Shown here piece by piece: positions 11,830 to 22,279 of a stretch of 64,000 nt of DNA. Both the position numbers and the translations under genes were made by a program. Positions within the stretch are counted from its first letter, which is position 1; every line of letters starts with the position of its first letter. This DNA is from Loktanella sp. GTDB taxonomy: Bacteria; Pseudomonadota; Alphaproteobacteria; Rhodobacterales; Rhodobacteraceae. Below the pieces are notes generated by a model that saw nothing but the letters and a program-made list of their open reading frames with translations, had not been told where the DNA came from and searched no databases. The stretch is from NCBI GenBank assembly GCA_017390475.1, contig JAFPBO010000026.1, positions 186,001 through 250,000 on the forward strand, written 5' to 3'.

Positions 11830-12509
11830 AATTTCCGCTGATGATCTTCGCCGCAGGCCTTGGCACCCGGATGGGTGATCTGGTCATGCACCGGCCCAAG
11901 CCGCTGGTGCAGGTCGCAGGCAAGCCGCTGATCGACCACGCGCTGACATTGACCGCCCTGCCGCAGATCGGCCCCAAGGTGGTGAATCTGCATTACCATG
12001 CACCCATGCTGCGCGATCATCTCGCAAGCTACGATATCCGGTTTTCCGATGAAACCGATCTCTTGCGCGAAACCGGCGGCGGGCTGCGGCATGCCCTGCC
12101 ACTACTTGGCGGCAGTCCAGTGATCACGATGAACACTGATGCGGTCTGGCGCGGGCCGAACCCAATCGCCCACCTGATCTGTGAATGGCGGGAAGAGATG
12201 GAAGCACTACTATTGATCGTACCGCAACCGCAGGCCATGGGTCACAAAGGTGTCGGTGATTTCGAGCTGGATGCCGCTGGCCGATTGCACCGCGCAGCGG
12301 ATACGATCAAGGATATGATCTATACCGGCGTCCAGATCATCCGCACCGATTTGCTGGCAGAGGTGGATCAGGATGCCTTTTCGCTGAACCTGATCTGGGA
12401 CAAAATGCTGGCGCGCGGCAGGCTTTATGGCACGATTTACGACGGTCAATGGTGCGATGTCGGCCAGCCCGCCAGCATCCCATTGGCAGAGGCGATGTTG
12501 CATGTTTGA
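11826..12509 (+). CDS. murU: N-acetylmuramate alpha-1-phosphate uridylyltransferase
   Basis: MurU converts MurNAc-1-phosphate to UDP-MurNAc, bypassing de novo MurA/MurB steps in cell-wall recycling. The product has 227 residues. The nucleotidyltransferase signature FAAGLGTRM lies at about 8-16 with KPLVQVAGKPLIDHAL after it, and MNTDAVWRG carries the metal-binding Asp. It is sandwiched between amgK and addB by 4- and 8-bp overlaps. Related mannose-1-phosphate guanylyltransferases share the fold; MurU is preferred because of the amgK neighbour. Confidence 0.85.
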   Translation: MKFPLMIFAAGLGTRMGDLVMHRPKPLVQVAGKPLIDHALTLTALPQIGPKVVNLHYHAPMLRDHLASYDIRFSDETDLLRETGGGLRHALPLLGGSPVITMNTDAVWRGPNPIAHLICEWREEMEALLLIVPQPQAMGHKGVGDFELDAAGRLHRAADTIKDMIYTGVQIIRTDLLAEVDQDAFSLNLIWDKMLARGRLYGTIYDGQWCDVGQPASIPLAEAMLHV

Positions 12510-15426
12510 ACCCACCGCCACCCCGCGTATCTATGCCGAACCCTGCGGTGTCGATTTCGCCGATGGCGTGGTCAAGGGCCTTATGGCACGCGCCCAAGGC
12601 ATGCCGCCAGAGGCATTAGCCCGCGTCGAAATCTACGCCAACTCCGCCCGGATGCAGCGCCGCATCCGCGCAATGTTCGACGCAGTGCCAGCCTTGCTGC
12701 TGCCACGCATCAGGCTGATCACCGATCTGGCCAAGGACCCGGTATCGCTGTCCATCCCCCCCGCCGTTGCCCCATTGCACCGGCGTTTGCAATTGTCGCA
12801 ACTGGTAGCGCGGCTGTTGGAACAGGAACCCGATCTGGCCCCGCGCACCGCACTTTATGATCTGTCGGACAGTTTGGCCAGCCTGATGGATGAAATGCAA
12901 GGCGAGGGTGTCAGCCCAGACGCGATCGCGGCGCTCGACGTCAGCGACCAGTCCGGCCATTGGGCGCGGGCGCAGAAGTTCCTGACCATCATCGGGCAAT
13001 TTTTTGGCACCCCCGAAGAACCCGATACCGAAGCCCGGCAAAGACTGGTCATCGAAACGCTCGCCGCGCGTTGGGCCGATGCACCGCCCGATCATCCGGT
13101 GATCGTCGCCGGGTCCACCGGGTCGCGCGGGGCGACGGCACTGTTCATGCAGGCCGTCGCGAAACTGCCGCAGGGGGCGATCATCCTGCCTGGCTATGAC
13201 GCCGATCTACCGGATGAAGTTTGGTCCGCCATGGATGACGGCATGACGCATGAAGACCACCCACAATTCCGGTTCAAGCGGCTGATGGATCTGATCGGCT
13301 TTGCGCCCGCTCATGTCGCGCGCTGGTCTGATCTTGTACCGTATCGACCCGCACGCAACCGATTGATATCGCTGTCTTTACGGCCTGCACCGGTGACCAG
13401 TCAATGGTTGCAGGAAGGCCCCGATCTGGGCGATCTGATCACCACGACCGAGGGGATGACCCTGGTCGAAGCATCCTCCCCCCGGGCCGAAGCTGAGGCC
13501 ATTGCGCTGCGCCTGCGCAAGGCGGTGGATGAAGGTATCACCGCCGCGCTGATCTCGCCCGACCGTATGCTGACCCGGCAGGTCACCGCAGCGCTGGACC
13601 GCTGGGATATCAAACCCGATGACAGCGCCGGTCTGCCGTTGCAGTTGTCACCGCCGGGGCGGATGCTGCGCCATGTCGCCGATCTGTCCGGCACGCAATT
13701 GACGGGCGAGGCTTTGCTGACCCTGCTCAAACATCCGCTCTGCCATTCAAACCATCCCGACCGGGGCGATCATTTAAGGCTGACCCGCGATCTGGAACTG
13801 CATCTGCGCCGTCATGGCCCACCCTTTCCAACCGGTGACGCGCTTTTATCTTGGGCGACAAAAGGCAGCGGTCGGGCGCTTTGGGCGCAATGGCTGGCGG
13901 GGCTGATCACCGGTCTGGACCAGCAAACCGACAAACAGCTGACCGATCATCTGGCAGAACATCTGACCTTGACCGAAGCATTCTGCGCCGGACCCGGCAT
14001 GCAAGGGGCCGGTGGGCTCTGGGACGAGGCAGCAGGGCGCGAAGCGCGCCACATCTGCAATGATCTGCAGGCCCATTCCGGGGCCGGCGGCGTGATGTCA
14101 TCGCGTGACTACGCAGCGCTGTTCGGCAAGATCCTGTCTGGCGGCGTTGTCCGCGACCGTGACTCCGGCCATCCGCAAGTGCTGATCTTCGGGCCGCGTG
14201 AGGCGCGTGAACAGGGTGCCGATCTGACCATTCTTGGCGGCATGAATGACGGTGTATGGCCAGAGGCGCCGCCGCCCGACCCATGGCTGAACAGGATGAT
14301 GCGCGCGCAGGCGGGGCTGTTGCTGCCCGAACGCCGCGTCGGACTATCAGCGCATGATTATCAACAGGCGATTGCGGGGGAAGAGGTCTGGATCACGCGG
14401 GCGAAGCGGTCCTCGGATGCAGAAACCATCCCGTCGCGCTGGATCAATCGTCTGGTCAATCTGCTGAGCGGCTTGCCTGATCAGGGCGGAAAAGCGGCTT
14501 TGGCTGCAATGCAGGATCGTGGCAATGAATGGCTGGCGATGGCGGAACAACTCGCGGCGCCTGTGGATGATACACCCAAAGCGCAACGGCCAGCACCTTG
14601 CCCACCACTCGCAGCGCGGCCTGACCAGCTGTCGGTCACACAGATTAAAACGCTGATCCGCGATCCTTATGCGATCTATGCGCGCAAGGTCCTGCGGCTG
14701 AACCCGCTTGATCCGCTGACGCCGACCGCTGATGCGCCTTTGCGGGGCAATATCATTCACGACATTCTGGATCAGTTCATCCGCGAGGGACATGCGCCGA
14801 CCGATAAAGCCGCCTTGCTGGATCTGGCAGCGTTCCATTTCGGGGCCAGTTGCCCCTGGCCCACGATCCATGCGCAATGGGTGGCACAATTTGCGGCCAT
14901 CGCCGACAGCTTTCTCGCCGACGAGGCAGAGCGCCAGGCATTGGCAGATCAGCGTTTGACGGAACGGACCGGCAGCCTGTTGATCGGGGGCGCGGATATG
15001 ACCCTGACTTGCAAGGCCGACCGTATTGACCTGACCCCAGACGGCACGGCGATCATCTATGACTACAAGACCGGCACAGTGCCGACCAGACCACAGCAGG
15101 AAAAGTTCGACAAACAATTGCTGCTGGAGGCCGCAATGGTGGAACGCGGCGGGTTTCCCGATATCGGCCGTGTGCCGGTGCGCGCTGCGGCCTTCATCGC
15201 CGTCAAGGCGGGAGCCAGACCCACGGCCGCACCGTTGGAAAACAACCCGCCAGAGGTGGTTCTGGCCGAGCTGGAAACATTGTTCACCCATTGGCAGCAG
15301 CTGACCAGTGGCTATACCGCGCGCTATGCACTGTTTTCCAAAACGGATATCAGCACATATGACCACCTGTCGCGTTTTGGTGAGTGGGATACCAGCGACC
15401 TGCCCACGCCAGAGGTGCTGACATGA
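12502..15426 (+). CDS. addB: Double-strand break repair protein AddB
   Basis: AddB is the second nuclease/scaffold subunit of the AddAB helicase-nuclease that resects DNA ends for RecA. The product has 974 residues, usual for the alphaproteobacterial type. The C-terminal half has a PD-(D/E)XK nuclease domain (about 715-960): LRGNIIHDILDQF, CKADRIDLTPDG and the catalytic IIYDYKTG. The middle has the motif LTILGGMNDGVWPEAPPPDPWL typical of AddB. ATG 12502 is preferred; an in-frame GTG-type start at 12427 lies deep within murU. It overlaps addA by 4 bp. Confidence 0.93.
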   Translation: MFEPTATPRIYAEPCGVDFADGVVKGLMARAQGMPPEALARVEIYANSARMQRRIRAMFDAVPALLLPRIRLITDLAKDPVSLSIPPAVAPLHRRLQLSQLVARLLEQEPDLAPRTALYDLSDSLASLMDEMQGEGVSPDAIAALDVSDQSGHWARAQKFLTIIGQFFGTPEEPDTEARQRLVIETLAARWADAPPDHPVIVAGSTGSRGATALFMQAVAKLPQGAIILPGYDADLPDEVWSAMDDGMTHEDHPQFRFKRLMDLIGFAPAHVARWSDLVPYRPARNRLISLSLRPAPVTSQWLQEGPDLGDLITTTEGMTLVEASSPRAEAEAIALRLRKAVDEGITAALISPDRMLTRQVTAALDRWDIKPDDSAGLPLQLSPPGRMLRHVADLSGTQLTGEALLTLLKHPLCHSNHPDRGDHLRLTRDLELHLRRHGPPFPTGDALLSWATKGSGRALWAQWLAGLITGLDQQTDKQLTDHLAEHLTLTEAFCAGPGMQGAGGLWDEAAGREARHICNDLQAHSGAGGVMSSRDYAALFGKILSGGVVRDRDSGHPQVLIFGPREAREQGADLTILGGMNDGVWPEAPPPDPWLNRMMRAQAGLLLPERRVGLSAHDYQQAIAGEEVWITRAKRSSDAETIPSRWINRLVNLLSGLPDQGGKAALAAMQDRGNEWLAMAEQLAAPVDDTPKAQRPAPCPPLAARPDQLSVTQIKTLIRDPYAIYARKVLRLNPLDPLTPTADAPLRGNIIHDILDQFIREGHAPTDKAALLDLAAFHFGASCPWPTIHAQWVAQFAAIADSFLADEAERQALADQRLTERTGSLLIGGADMTLTCKADRIDLTPDGTAIIYDYKTGTVPTRPQQEKFDKQLLLEAAMVERGGFPDIGRVPVRAAAFIAVKAGARPTAAPLENNPPEVVLAELETLFTHWQQLTSGYTARYALFSKTDISTYDHLSRFGEWDTSDLPTPEVLT

Positions 15427-18400
15427 TCCGTGACGCGGCCACCCAAAGACAAGTCGATGCCGCCAATCCGCAGGTGTCCACCTGGCTTGCCGCCAATGCC
15501 GGGTCGGGCAAGACCCGCGTGCTGACCGACCGCGTGGCGCGGCTGTTGCTGGATGAGGTCTCGCCACAGAACATCCTTTGCCTGACCTATACCAAAGCCG
15601 CCGCAGCCGAGATGCAGAACCGGCTGTTCAAACGGCTGGGTGCCTGGGCGATGATGCAGGATGACGCTCTGCGCGCCGATCTGCGCAGCCTCGGCGTGGA
15701 CCGCGCGATTGATGCCGATCAGCTGCGCGCGGCCCGCACACTCTTTGCCCGGGCGATTGAAACGCCGGGCGGGCTCAAAATCCAGACAATCCATTCCTTC
15801 TGTGCCGGTGTGTTGCGCCGTTTCCCGCTAGAGGCTGGCGTCAGCCCGCAATTCCGCGAAATGGAAGACCGCGCCGCGCAATTGCTGCGCGCCGAGGTGA
15901 TGGATCAGCTGGTGCAAAGCGATGCAGCAGATACCGTGCATGCGATGCTGCACAGGTTCACCGGCAATGACCTGGGCAAGCTGACCGCTGAAGTCACCCG
16001 GCACAAAGATGCATTCCTGCGTGAGACCGATGCAGCCAGCATTGCCGCCACGCTGGGGCTGGACCCCGACCCACAGCGAGCCGACGCCTTTGCCATCGCC
16101 TTTATGGGCGACGAACCGGATATCGTGGTAGAAATGGCTGAACTCTTTGCCGACCAATCAGCCACCTACAAAAACCTGGCCCGCGACCTGCTGGCGCTTG
16201 ACCTGAAAGAACCCGATTGGCCCGTGTTAGAGACGCTTTTCAAAAAGCTGCTCTATGCGGACAACACGTCAAAATCCCGCAATTTTCCGCAAAGCAACCA
16301 CACCAAAGCGGTGGAGGCGATGGCACCGATTGCCGAGGCTGTCCATGCCTGGATGGACCGTGTTGCTGCCGCCAGACAGCATCTGTTCGCGATGGATGCC
16401 TATGACCGGACCTGCGCCCTCTACGCCTTTGGTCGCGCCTTTGTGCCAGCCTACGAGGCGCGCAAACTGGCGATGGGCGCACTGGATTTCGACGATCTGA
16501 TCAACAAGGCACGCGGTTTGCTGACCGATACAGCCGTCGCGCAATGGGTGTTGTTCCGGCTTGATGGCGGGATCGACCATGTGCTGGTGGACGAGGCGCA
16601 GGATACAAGCCCCGCGCAATGGGATGTCATCGAAAAACTGACGCAGGAATTCGCGACGGGGGTCGGGTCACGGCCTGACCGTGACCGCACAGTTTTCGTC
16701 GTGGGTGACAAAAAGCAGTCGATCTATTCCTTTCAGGGCGCCGATCCAGCCGCCTTTGACAAGATGAAGGCACATTTTGACGCGACCCATCAGGCCATCG
16801 GCAAACGGCTGGAGATCACGTCGCTGGACCATTCATTCCGGTCGTCGCAGGCCATTCTGGCGGTAGTCGACAAAACCTTCACTGGCGATCAGGCCGCCGG
16901 GATGGATGATGCCCTGTCCCATATCGCCTTCAAGGATCAGATGCCGGGGCGGGTCGATTTGTGGCCGGTGATTGAACCAGCCAAGACAGAAGACGGGCGC
17001 AAATGGTACGAACCGGTCGATCAGCCCAGCGATGCCGACCACCATGTGCAGATGGCACGGCGCATTGCCGACCAGATTAGCCATATGATCGCCCATGAAA
17101 CCATCCCGGTCGAGGATGGCAATTCCGGCACCTATCTGCGCCGCCCGATCAGCGAAGGTGATTTTCTGATCCTCGTGCAGCGCCGGTCGGACCTGTTTGC
17201 AGAAATTATCCGCGCCTGCAAATCTGCGGGCCTAAACGTGGCAGGTGCCGACCGGCTGCGCGTCGGCGCGGAACTGGCGGTCAAGGATCTGGCGGCACTG
17301 CTGTCCTTTCTGGCGCTGCCAGAGGATGATCTGTCGCTGGCCGCTGCCCTGCGTTCGCCGCTGTTTGGCTGGTCGGAACAAGATCTGTTCACGCTGGCAC
17401 ATCACCGCCCGGAAAAAGGTTTTCTGTGGGAGGCTTTGCGCAATGCGCCGCAGCCGGAAACGTTGGCCGTGTTGTTGGACCTGCGCAACAGGGCAGATTT
17501 TCTGCGTCCCTATGACCTGATCGCCCGCATCCTGATCCGCCACGACGGGCGGCGTAAATTGCTGGCCCGTCTGGGGCCAGAAGCAGAGGATGGGATAGAC
17601 GCACTGCTAAGCCAGGCACTTGCCTATGAATCCACTGGCGTGCCGAGCCTAACAGGTTTCCTGACCTGGATGCAGACCGACGATCTTGAGGTCAAACGCC
17701 AGATGGATAGCCAAGGCGACAAGATCCGGGTGATGACCGTGCATGGCGCTAAAGGGCTGGAAGCACCCATCGTGATCCTGCCCGAAACAATGAAACGGCG
17801 GAATGATTTCAAAGGCGAAATCCTGCCCGCCGGTGATACCGTGATCTGGAAACCCGCGAGCGCCGGATCAGCCGATACCGTTGTCGCGCTGCGCGACGCT
17901 GTGCTGGCCAAACAAAACGAAGAACGGCTGCGCCTGCTTTATGTCGCGATGACGCGGGCAGAAAAATGGCTGATCATAGCGGCGTCCGGCGATATCGGCG
18001 ATGGAATGGACAGCTGGTACAACATCGCCGCCAAAGGCGTGCTTGCCTGCGGCGGTGCGCCTGCTGTTTCGGGCGATCTGACGGTCACGCGGGTCAGTCA
18101 TCTGGACTGGGACACAGGCGCGGTGACTCAGAAAAAGCCAAACCCCGTCGCGGATGTCACCCTGCCGGATTTCGACCGCGTTACAGCGATGGTAAAGCAG
18201 ACCACCCTGTCGCCGTCACAATTGCCGGGGGCAAAGGTCTTGCCGGGCGACACGCCCGAAGACGACGATGACGCCAAGGCGCGCGGCACGCTGATCCATC
18301 TGTTGCTGGAACATCTGCCACTTGCCGCCCCCGCGGACCGTCTGGCGCTGGGTCGGGCCTTGGCGCAAACCGGTGATGTGACACTGATCGCCGATATCAT

Positions 18401-18758
18401 CGCCATACTGGATGCGCCCGATCTCGCGCATCTTTGGGCCAAGGATACCTTGACAGAAGTGCCCATCACCGCCGATCTGCCTGGTCTGGGGCGGATGCAC
18501 GGCGCGATTGACCGGCTGATCCTGACCGATGGGGCGGTGCTAGCGGTGGATTATAAATCCAACCGGCTGGTGCCGGACAGCGCGGCGCAGACACCTTTGG
18601 GTGTTCTGCGGCAGCAGGCGATCTATCACGCGGCTTTGGCGCAGGTGTTTCCCGACCGACAGATCAACGTGGCGATCCTGTGGACTGCGACGGCGCAGCT
18701 GATGGCATTGCCCGCTGACCTGCTTCACGAAACCATGACGGGTATTTCATTGCCTTGA
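15423..18758 (+). CDS. addA: Double-strand break repair helicase AddA
   Basis: AddA is the UvrD-like helicase with a C-terminal nuclease domain. The product has 1111 residues. Walker A ANAGSGKT is at 24-31; [29 protein letters not shown] (Walker B), [31 protein letters not shown] and [10 protein letters not shown] are the other helicase motifs in order. The C-terminal nuclease is marked by [12 protein letters not shown] and LAVDYKSNR. The ATG overlaps the addB stop, so both subunits are made together. Confidence 0.95.
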   Translation: MIRDAATQRQVDAANPQVSTWLAANAGSGKTRVLTDRVARLLLDEVSPQNILCLTYTKAAAAEMQNRLFKRLGAWAMMQDDALRADLRSLGVDRAIDADQLRAARTLFARAIETPGGLKIQTIHSFCAGVLRRFPLEAGVSPQFREMEDRAAQLLRAEVMDQLVQSDAADTVHAMLHRFTGNDLGKLTAEVTRHKDAFLRETDAASIAATLGLDPDPQRADAFAIAFMGDEPDIVVEMAELFADQSATYKNLARDLLALDLKEPDWPVLETLFKKLLYADNTSKSRNFPQSNHTKAVEAMAPIAEAVHAWMDRVAAARQHLFAMDAYDRTCALYAFGRAFVPAYEARKLAMGALDFDDLINKARGLLTDTAVAQWVLFRLDGGIDHVLVDEAQDTSPAQWDVIEKLTQEFATGVGSRPDRDRTVFVVGDKKQSIYSFQGADPAAFDKMKAHFDATHQAIGKRLEITSLDHSFRSSQAILAVVDKTFTGDQAAGMDDALSHIAFKDQMPGRVDLWPVIEPAKTEDGRKWYEPVDQPSDADHHVQMARRIADQISHMIAHETIPVEDGNSGTYLRRPISEGDFLILVQRRSDLFAEIIRACKSAGLNVAGADRLRVGAELAVKDLAALLSFLALPEDDLSLAAALRSPLFGWSEQDLFTLAHHRPEKGFLWEALRNAPQPETLAVLLDLRNRADFLRPYDLIARILIRHDGRRKLLARLGPEAEDGIDALLSQALAYESTGVPSLTGFLTWMQTDDLEVKRQMDSQGDKIRVMTVHGAKGLEAPIVILPETMKRRNDFKGEILPAGDTVIWKPASAGSADTVVALRDAVLAKQNEERLRLLYVAMTRAEKWLIIAASGDIGDGMDSWYNIAAKGVLACGGAPAVSGDLTVTRVSHLDWDTGAVTQKKPNPVADVTLPDFDRVTAMVKQTTLSPSQLPGAKVLPGDTPEDDDDAKARGTLIHLLLEHLPLAAPADRLALGRALAQTGDVTLIADIIAILDAPDLAHLWAKDTLTEVPITADLPGLGRMHGAIDRLILTDGAVLAVDYKSNRLVPDSAAQTPLGVLRQQAIYHAALAQVFPDRQINVAILWTATAQLMALPADLLHETMTGISLP

Positions 18759-18783
18759 CCAATCCGCCCTGCGTTCCTAGGTT
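18755..18783 (+). promoter_or_regulatory. Putative promoter of trxA
   Basis: TTGACC (18755-18760), 17 bases, TAGGTT (18778-18783). The -35 is 5/6, the -10 only 3/6. It begins at the addA stop codon, 35 bp before the trxA start, so trxA can be expressed apart from addBA. Confidence 0.35.
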
Positions 18784-18817
18784 CGCATCTCACCGACTTT
18801 CGCCAAGGAGTATCCCA

Positions 18818-19138
18818 ATGGCCACCGTAGCAGTAACAGACGCAACCTTTGACGCCGAAGTGCGTCAGTCCGATATCCCCGTCGTCGTGGATTTCTGGGC
18901 CGAATGGTGCGGCCCTTGCAAACAGATCGGCCCCGCTTTGGAAGAATTGTCGGTCGAGATGGCCGGCAAGGTCAAGATCGTCAAAGTGAACGTCGATGAA
19001 AACCCCAATTCGCCCGCACAGATGGGCGTGCGCGGCATCCCGGCGCTGTTCGTGTTCAAGGACGGTCAGGTTGTCTCAAACAAGGCCGGCGCTGCCCCCA
19101 AAGCCGCCATTCAAGGCTGGATCGAAGACTCGATCTGA
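18818..19138 (+). CDS. trxA: Thioredoxin 1
   Basis: Cytoplasmic dithiol-disulfide reductase. The product has 106 residues with the active site WCGPC at 30-34, the cis-proline region [11 protein letters not shown] and the usual final helix. AAGGAG at 18805-18810 is 7 bases from the ATG; an in-frame start upstream (18755) overlaps addA and lacks such a site. A strong intrinsic terminator follows the stop by about 20 bp. Confidence 0.97.
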   Translation: MATVAVTDATFDAEVRQSDIPVVVDFWAEWCGPCKQIGPALEELSVEMAGKVKIVKVNVDENPNSPAQMGVRGIPALFVFKDGQVVSNKAGAAPKAAIQGWIEDSI

Positions 19139-19159
19139 TCTTCAACGGGTACGTTTTGA

Positions 19160-19196
19160 CCGCACAGGACCCTGCCGCTGTCCTGTGCGGTTTTTT
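19160..19196 (+). terminator. Rho-independent terminator of trxA
   Basis: An 11-bp perfect stem (CCGCACAGGAC / GTCCTGTGCGG, 19160-19170 and 19180-19190) with a 9-base loop is followed by TTTTTT. It separates trxA from the hslV unit. Confidence 0.93.
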
Positions 19197-19237
19197 GTTG
19201 CGCCGCGCCCCCCAAAACCGCGGTCGGCGGCTGCGGG

Positions 19238-19266
19238 GTTGTGTCACCCAGCCAGCACCGCCATAT
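19238..19266 (+). promoter_or_regulatory. Possible heat-shock (RpoH-type) promoter of hslV
   Basis: GTTGTG (19238-19243), 15 bases, CGCCATAT (19259-19266). The second block matches the sigma32 -10 consensus CCCCATNT at 7 of 8 places; the -35 is weak. The downstream genes hslV/hslU are classic heat-shock genes, which is why I record it. Confidence 0.35.
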
Positions 19267-19291
19267 AAATCCAAACCGTAAGGAGATGATG

Positions 19292-19846
19292 ATGGCGAAT
19301 GATACTTTCCCCGGCTGGCACGGCACCACGATCATCGGGGTGCGCAAAGGTGGTAAGGTCGTCATCGCCGGTGACGGGCAGGTCAGCCTTGGCCAGACCG
19401 TGATCAAAGGCACCGCGCGCAAGGTCCGCCGCCTGTCGCCCGGTGGGCAGGATGTGATTTGCGGTTTTGCCGGATCGACCGCCGACGCCTTTACTCTGCT
19501 GGAACGGCTGGAGAAAAAGCTGGAGGCGACGCCGGGGCAGTTGGCCCGCGCATCCGTGGAACTGGCCAAGGATTGGCGCACCGATAAATACCTGCAAAAG
19601 CTGGAAGCAATGCTGATCATCAGCGACGGTAAGGACATGCTGGTCATCACCGGCGCAGGCGATGTGCTGGAACCCGAACATGACGTGACCGCTATTGGGT
19701 CGGGCGGCAATTTCGCGCTGGCCGCCGGGCGCGCGCTGATGGACAGCGATTTGGACGCCGAAGAAATCGCGCGCCGCGCCATGGCGATTGCCGCCGATAT
19801 CTGCGTCTACACCAATGGCAAACTGACGGTGGAGAGCATTGGATGA
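19292..19846 (+). CDS. hslV: ATP-dependent protease subunit HslV (ClpQ)
   Basis: HslV is the threonine protease of the HslUV complex. The product has 184 residues. Thr12, after the short propeptide ending WHG, is the expected N-terminal nucleophile (GTTIIGV); [16 protein letters not shown] and [15 protein letters not shown] are family signatures. Three tandem ATGs lie at 19286, 19289 and 19292; the last has the best spacing to AAGGAG (19280-19285). The stop overlaps the next gene by 4 bp. Confidence 0.95.
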   Translation: MANDTFPGWHGTTIIGVRKGGKVVIAGDGQVSLGQTVIKGTARKVRRLSPGGQDVICGFAGSTADAFTLLERLEKKLEATPGQLARASVELAKDWRTDKYLQKLEAMLIISDGKDMLVITGAGDVLEPEHDVTAIGSGGNFALAAGRALMDSDLDAEEIARRAMAIAADICVYTNGKLTVESIG

Positions 19847-20910
19847 TCGGCCGCGACGATCTGAAAGCCGCGGTCGGCAGCGGGTTGTTGTCGGAACAGC
19901 AGGCCGCCAGCCTGATCAGCCTTTCGGACAGCCGCCGTGGCGCGCGTGAAAACCTGACCGCTGGGGATGAGCCGTTTGAATTGTTCAAAGGCTTTAACGA
20001 GATTTTCATCGTCATCGGCCTGCTGATCCTGTCATTTGGCTGGTGGGGCGTTGTAACGCTGGCACTGGGCGACCGGATCGTGAATCTACAGGATTACGCG
20101 ATGTGGGTGACACTGGCAGGCGGCGTCCTGCTTTGGCTTTTGTCGGAATATTTCATCCGCAGGCGGCGTATGGTCGCCCCAGCCATCGCGCTGTCGGTGA
20201 TGTTTGCGGGCAACGCCGCATCCGGCTTTATCGCGGTGATGTCCGAACCTTTCATGGTCGCACAAGGCGATTACTCCAGCGTGCCCTGGCCGCTGTTCCT
20301 CGCTACGCTGACACTGCTGATCTATTGGTGGCGGTTCCGGGTGCCTTTCGCGATGGCGATGATCGCGGTCGGGCTCTTTGCCGTGGCGATCATCTATACT
20401 GCCAGCCGTGGTGGCAGGATCGAGGCGGTCAGCGATTTGTTCATGCTGTCGGCAGGCGGACCTTTCGCTTACATCACGCTGGCGCTGGGTCTGGTGGTTT
20501 TCGCTGTCGCCATGGCCTTTGACATGAGCGACCCACACCGCGTGACCCGCCGGTCTGCGAATGGGTTCTGGCTGCATGTCGTGGCGGCGCCAGCGCTGGT
20601 GAACACGGTGGCTCTGTCCCTGCTGGATCAGGACAACGGCGGGTCCAATGTGATCCTGCTGGCGTTCCTGACGCTCTTCGCCATCGTTGCTATCGTCATT
20701 GACCGGCGGTCATTCCTGATTGCCGCCATCGGCTATATCGTTGTGCTGGCAGGCACGGTGCTGGACGGTGACGGTGCGGCGATGACTGTACTGGTACTGG
20801 GTATCGTTCTGCTGCTGCTGGGCGCGTTCTGGGAACGGATTCGCGCGCGTGTTCTGCGCATCATGCCCGGCTTTGTACCACTGCATAAACTTCCCCCCTC
20901 TCATATCTAA
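19843..20910 (+). CDS. Multi-pass membrane protein of unknown function between hslV and hslU
   Basis: The product has 355 residues. A soluble N-terminal part (about 1-45) has a motif [20 protein letters not shown] that resembles the start of DUF2157 proteins. It is followed by roughly ten hydrophobic segments (from about residue 50 to 340) and a short basic C-terminus. It overlaps hslV by 4 bp (ATGA) and ends 8 bp before hslU, so it must be translated with the protease. I do not recognise a function; a role in membrane stress or as a helper or substrate of HslUV is only a guess from position. Confidence 0.75.
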   Translation: MIGRDDLKAAVGSGLLSEQQAASLISLSDSRRGARENLTAGDEPFELFKGFNEIFIVIGLLILSFGWWGVVTLALGDRIVNLQDYAMWVTLAGGVLLWLLSEYFIRRRRMVAPAIALSVMFAGNAASGFIAVMSEPFMVAQGDYSSVPWPLFLATLTLLIYWWRFRVPFAMAMIAVGLFAVAIIYTASRGGRIEAVSDLFMLSAGGPFAYITLALGLVVFAVAMAFDMSDPHRVTRRSANGFWLHVVAAPALVNTVALSLLDQDNGGSNVILLAFLTLFAIVAIVIDRRSFLIAAIGYIVVLAGTVLDGDGAAMTVLVLGIVLLLLGAFWERIRARVLRIMPGFVPLHKLPPSHI

Positions 20911-20918
20911 GGACTGAC

Positions 20919-22217
20919 ATGACAGACCTGACCCCCCGCGAGATCGTATCCGAACTGGACCGTTTTATCATCGGCCAGGCCGACGCCAAACGTGCCGTCG
21001 CCGTGGCGCTGCGCAACCGCTGGCGGCGCAAACAATTGGGCGATGATCTGCGCGACGAAGTCTACCCCAAGAACATCCTGATGATCGGGCCCACCGGTGT
21101 CGGGAAAACCGAAATCTCGCGCCGGTTGGCGAAACTGGCGCGCGCGCCATTCATCAAGGTCGAGGCGACGAAATTCACCGAGGTCGGCTATGTCGGCCGC
21201 GATGTGGAACAGATCATCCGTGATCTTGTGGACACCGCCATTCTGGATACCCGCGAACATATGCGCGAGGACGTGAAGGCCAAGGCCTTCGCCGCAGCAG
21301 AAGAACGTGTGATTACCGCTGTCGCCGGAACGGACGCGCGGGAAGGCACGCGCGACATGTTCCGTCGCAAGCTGAAATCAGGCGAGTTGGATGACACGGT
21401 CATCGAGCTGGAATTGACCGACACATCAAACCCGATGGGCGGTTTCGAAATTCCCGGCCAGCCCGGTGGGATGATGAATATCGGTGATCTGTTCGGCAAG
21501 GCGATGGGCGGGCGCAAGGTCAAGAAACGCATGACGGTTGCCGAAAGCTATGACGCCTTGATCGCGGATGAGGCGGATAAACTGTTGGACGATGAAACCG
21601 TCACCAAGGCCGCGATAGAAGCGGTCGAACAATCCGGCATCGTGTTTCTGGATGAAATCGACAAGGTCTGCGCCCGCGCTGACGCCCGCGGTGCAGATGT
21701 GTCACGCGAAGGGGTACAGCGCGATCTGTTGCCGCTGATCGAAGGCACGACGGTTTCAACGAAACACGGGCCGATCAAGACGGATCATATCCTGTTCATC
21801 GCCTCGGGCGCGTTTCATGTCGCCAAACCGTCTGACCTGCTGCCTGAATTGCAGGGGCGTCTGCCGATCCGCGTCGAACTACGGGCGCTTACAGAGGATG
21901 ATTTCGTCCGCATCCTGACCGAAACCGACAATGCGCTGACTTTGCAATATTCCGCCTTGATGCTGACCGAAGATGTCACCGTCACCTTCACGCCGGAAGG
22001 GATCAAGGCTTTGGCCAAGATTGCCGCCGATGTGAATGAAGCGGTCGAGAATATCGGCGCCCGCAGGCTATATACCGTGATGGAACGTGTGTTCGAGGAT
22101 CTGTCCTTTAACGCGCCGGACCGGGGAGGCGAGGAAATCGCTGTGGACGCCGATTTCGTGGAAAAGCATCTGGGGGAATTGTCCCGCTCGGTGGATGTCA
22201 GCCGCTACGTGCTGTAA
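20919..22217 (+). CDS. hslU: ATP-dependent protease ATPase subunit HslU (ClpY)
   Basis: This AAA+ unfoldase feeds HslV. The product has 432 residues. Walker A GPTGVGKT is at 57-64, the pore-loop/family motif [18 protein letters not shown] follows, the I-domain lies about 105-240, Walker B is [10 protein letters not shown], and sensor residues are in [11 protein letters not shown]; the C-terminus LSRYVL-type end (DVSRYVL) inserts into HslV. AAGGA precedes the ATG by 6 bases. Confidence 0.97.
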   Translation: MTDLTPREIVSELDRFIIGQADAKRAVAVALRNRWRRKQLGDDLRDEVYPKNILMIGPTGVGKTEISRRLAKLARAPFIKVEATKFTEVGYVGRDVEQIIRDLVDTAILDTREHMREDVKAKAFAAAEERVITAVAGTDAREGTRDMFRRKLKSGELDDTVIELELTDTSNPMGGFEIPGQPGGMMNIGDLFGKAMGGRKVKKRMTVAESYDALIADEADKLLDDETVTKAAIEAVEQSGIVFLDEIDKVCARADARGADVSREGVQRDLLPLIEGTTVSTKHGPIKTDHILFIASGAFHVAKPSDLLPELQGRLPIRVELRALTEDDFVRILTETDNALTLQYSALMLTEDVTVTFTPEGIKALAKIAADVNEAVENIGARRLYTVMERVFEDLSFNAPDRGGEEIAVDADFVEKHLGELSRSVDVSRYVL

Positions 22218-22279
22218 TTTTCAGTTAGCGCTATCATTTTGCGCTTTTAACTCTGCGCAGACCGGATCATTTAAACGTT

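Noticed and set aside
22227-22248. Weak hairpin with T-run between hslU and the MFS gene
   Set aside because: The stem is only 5 bp (AGCGC/GCGCT) with a 9-base loop; too weak to call a terminator.
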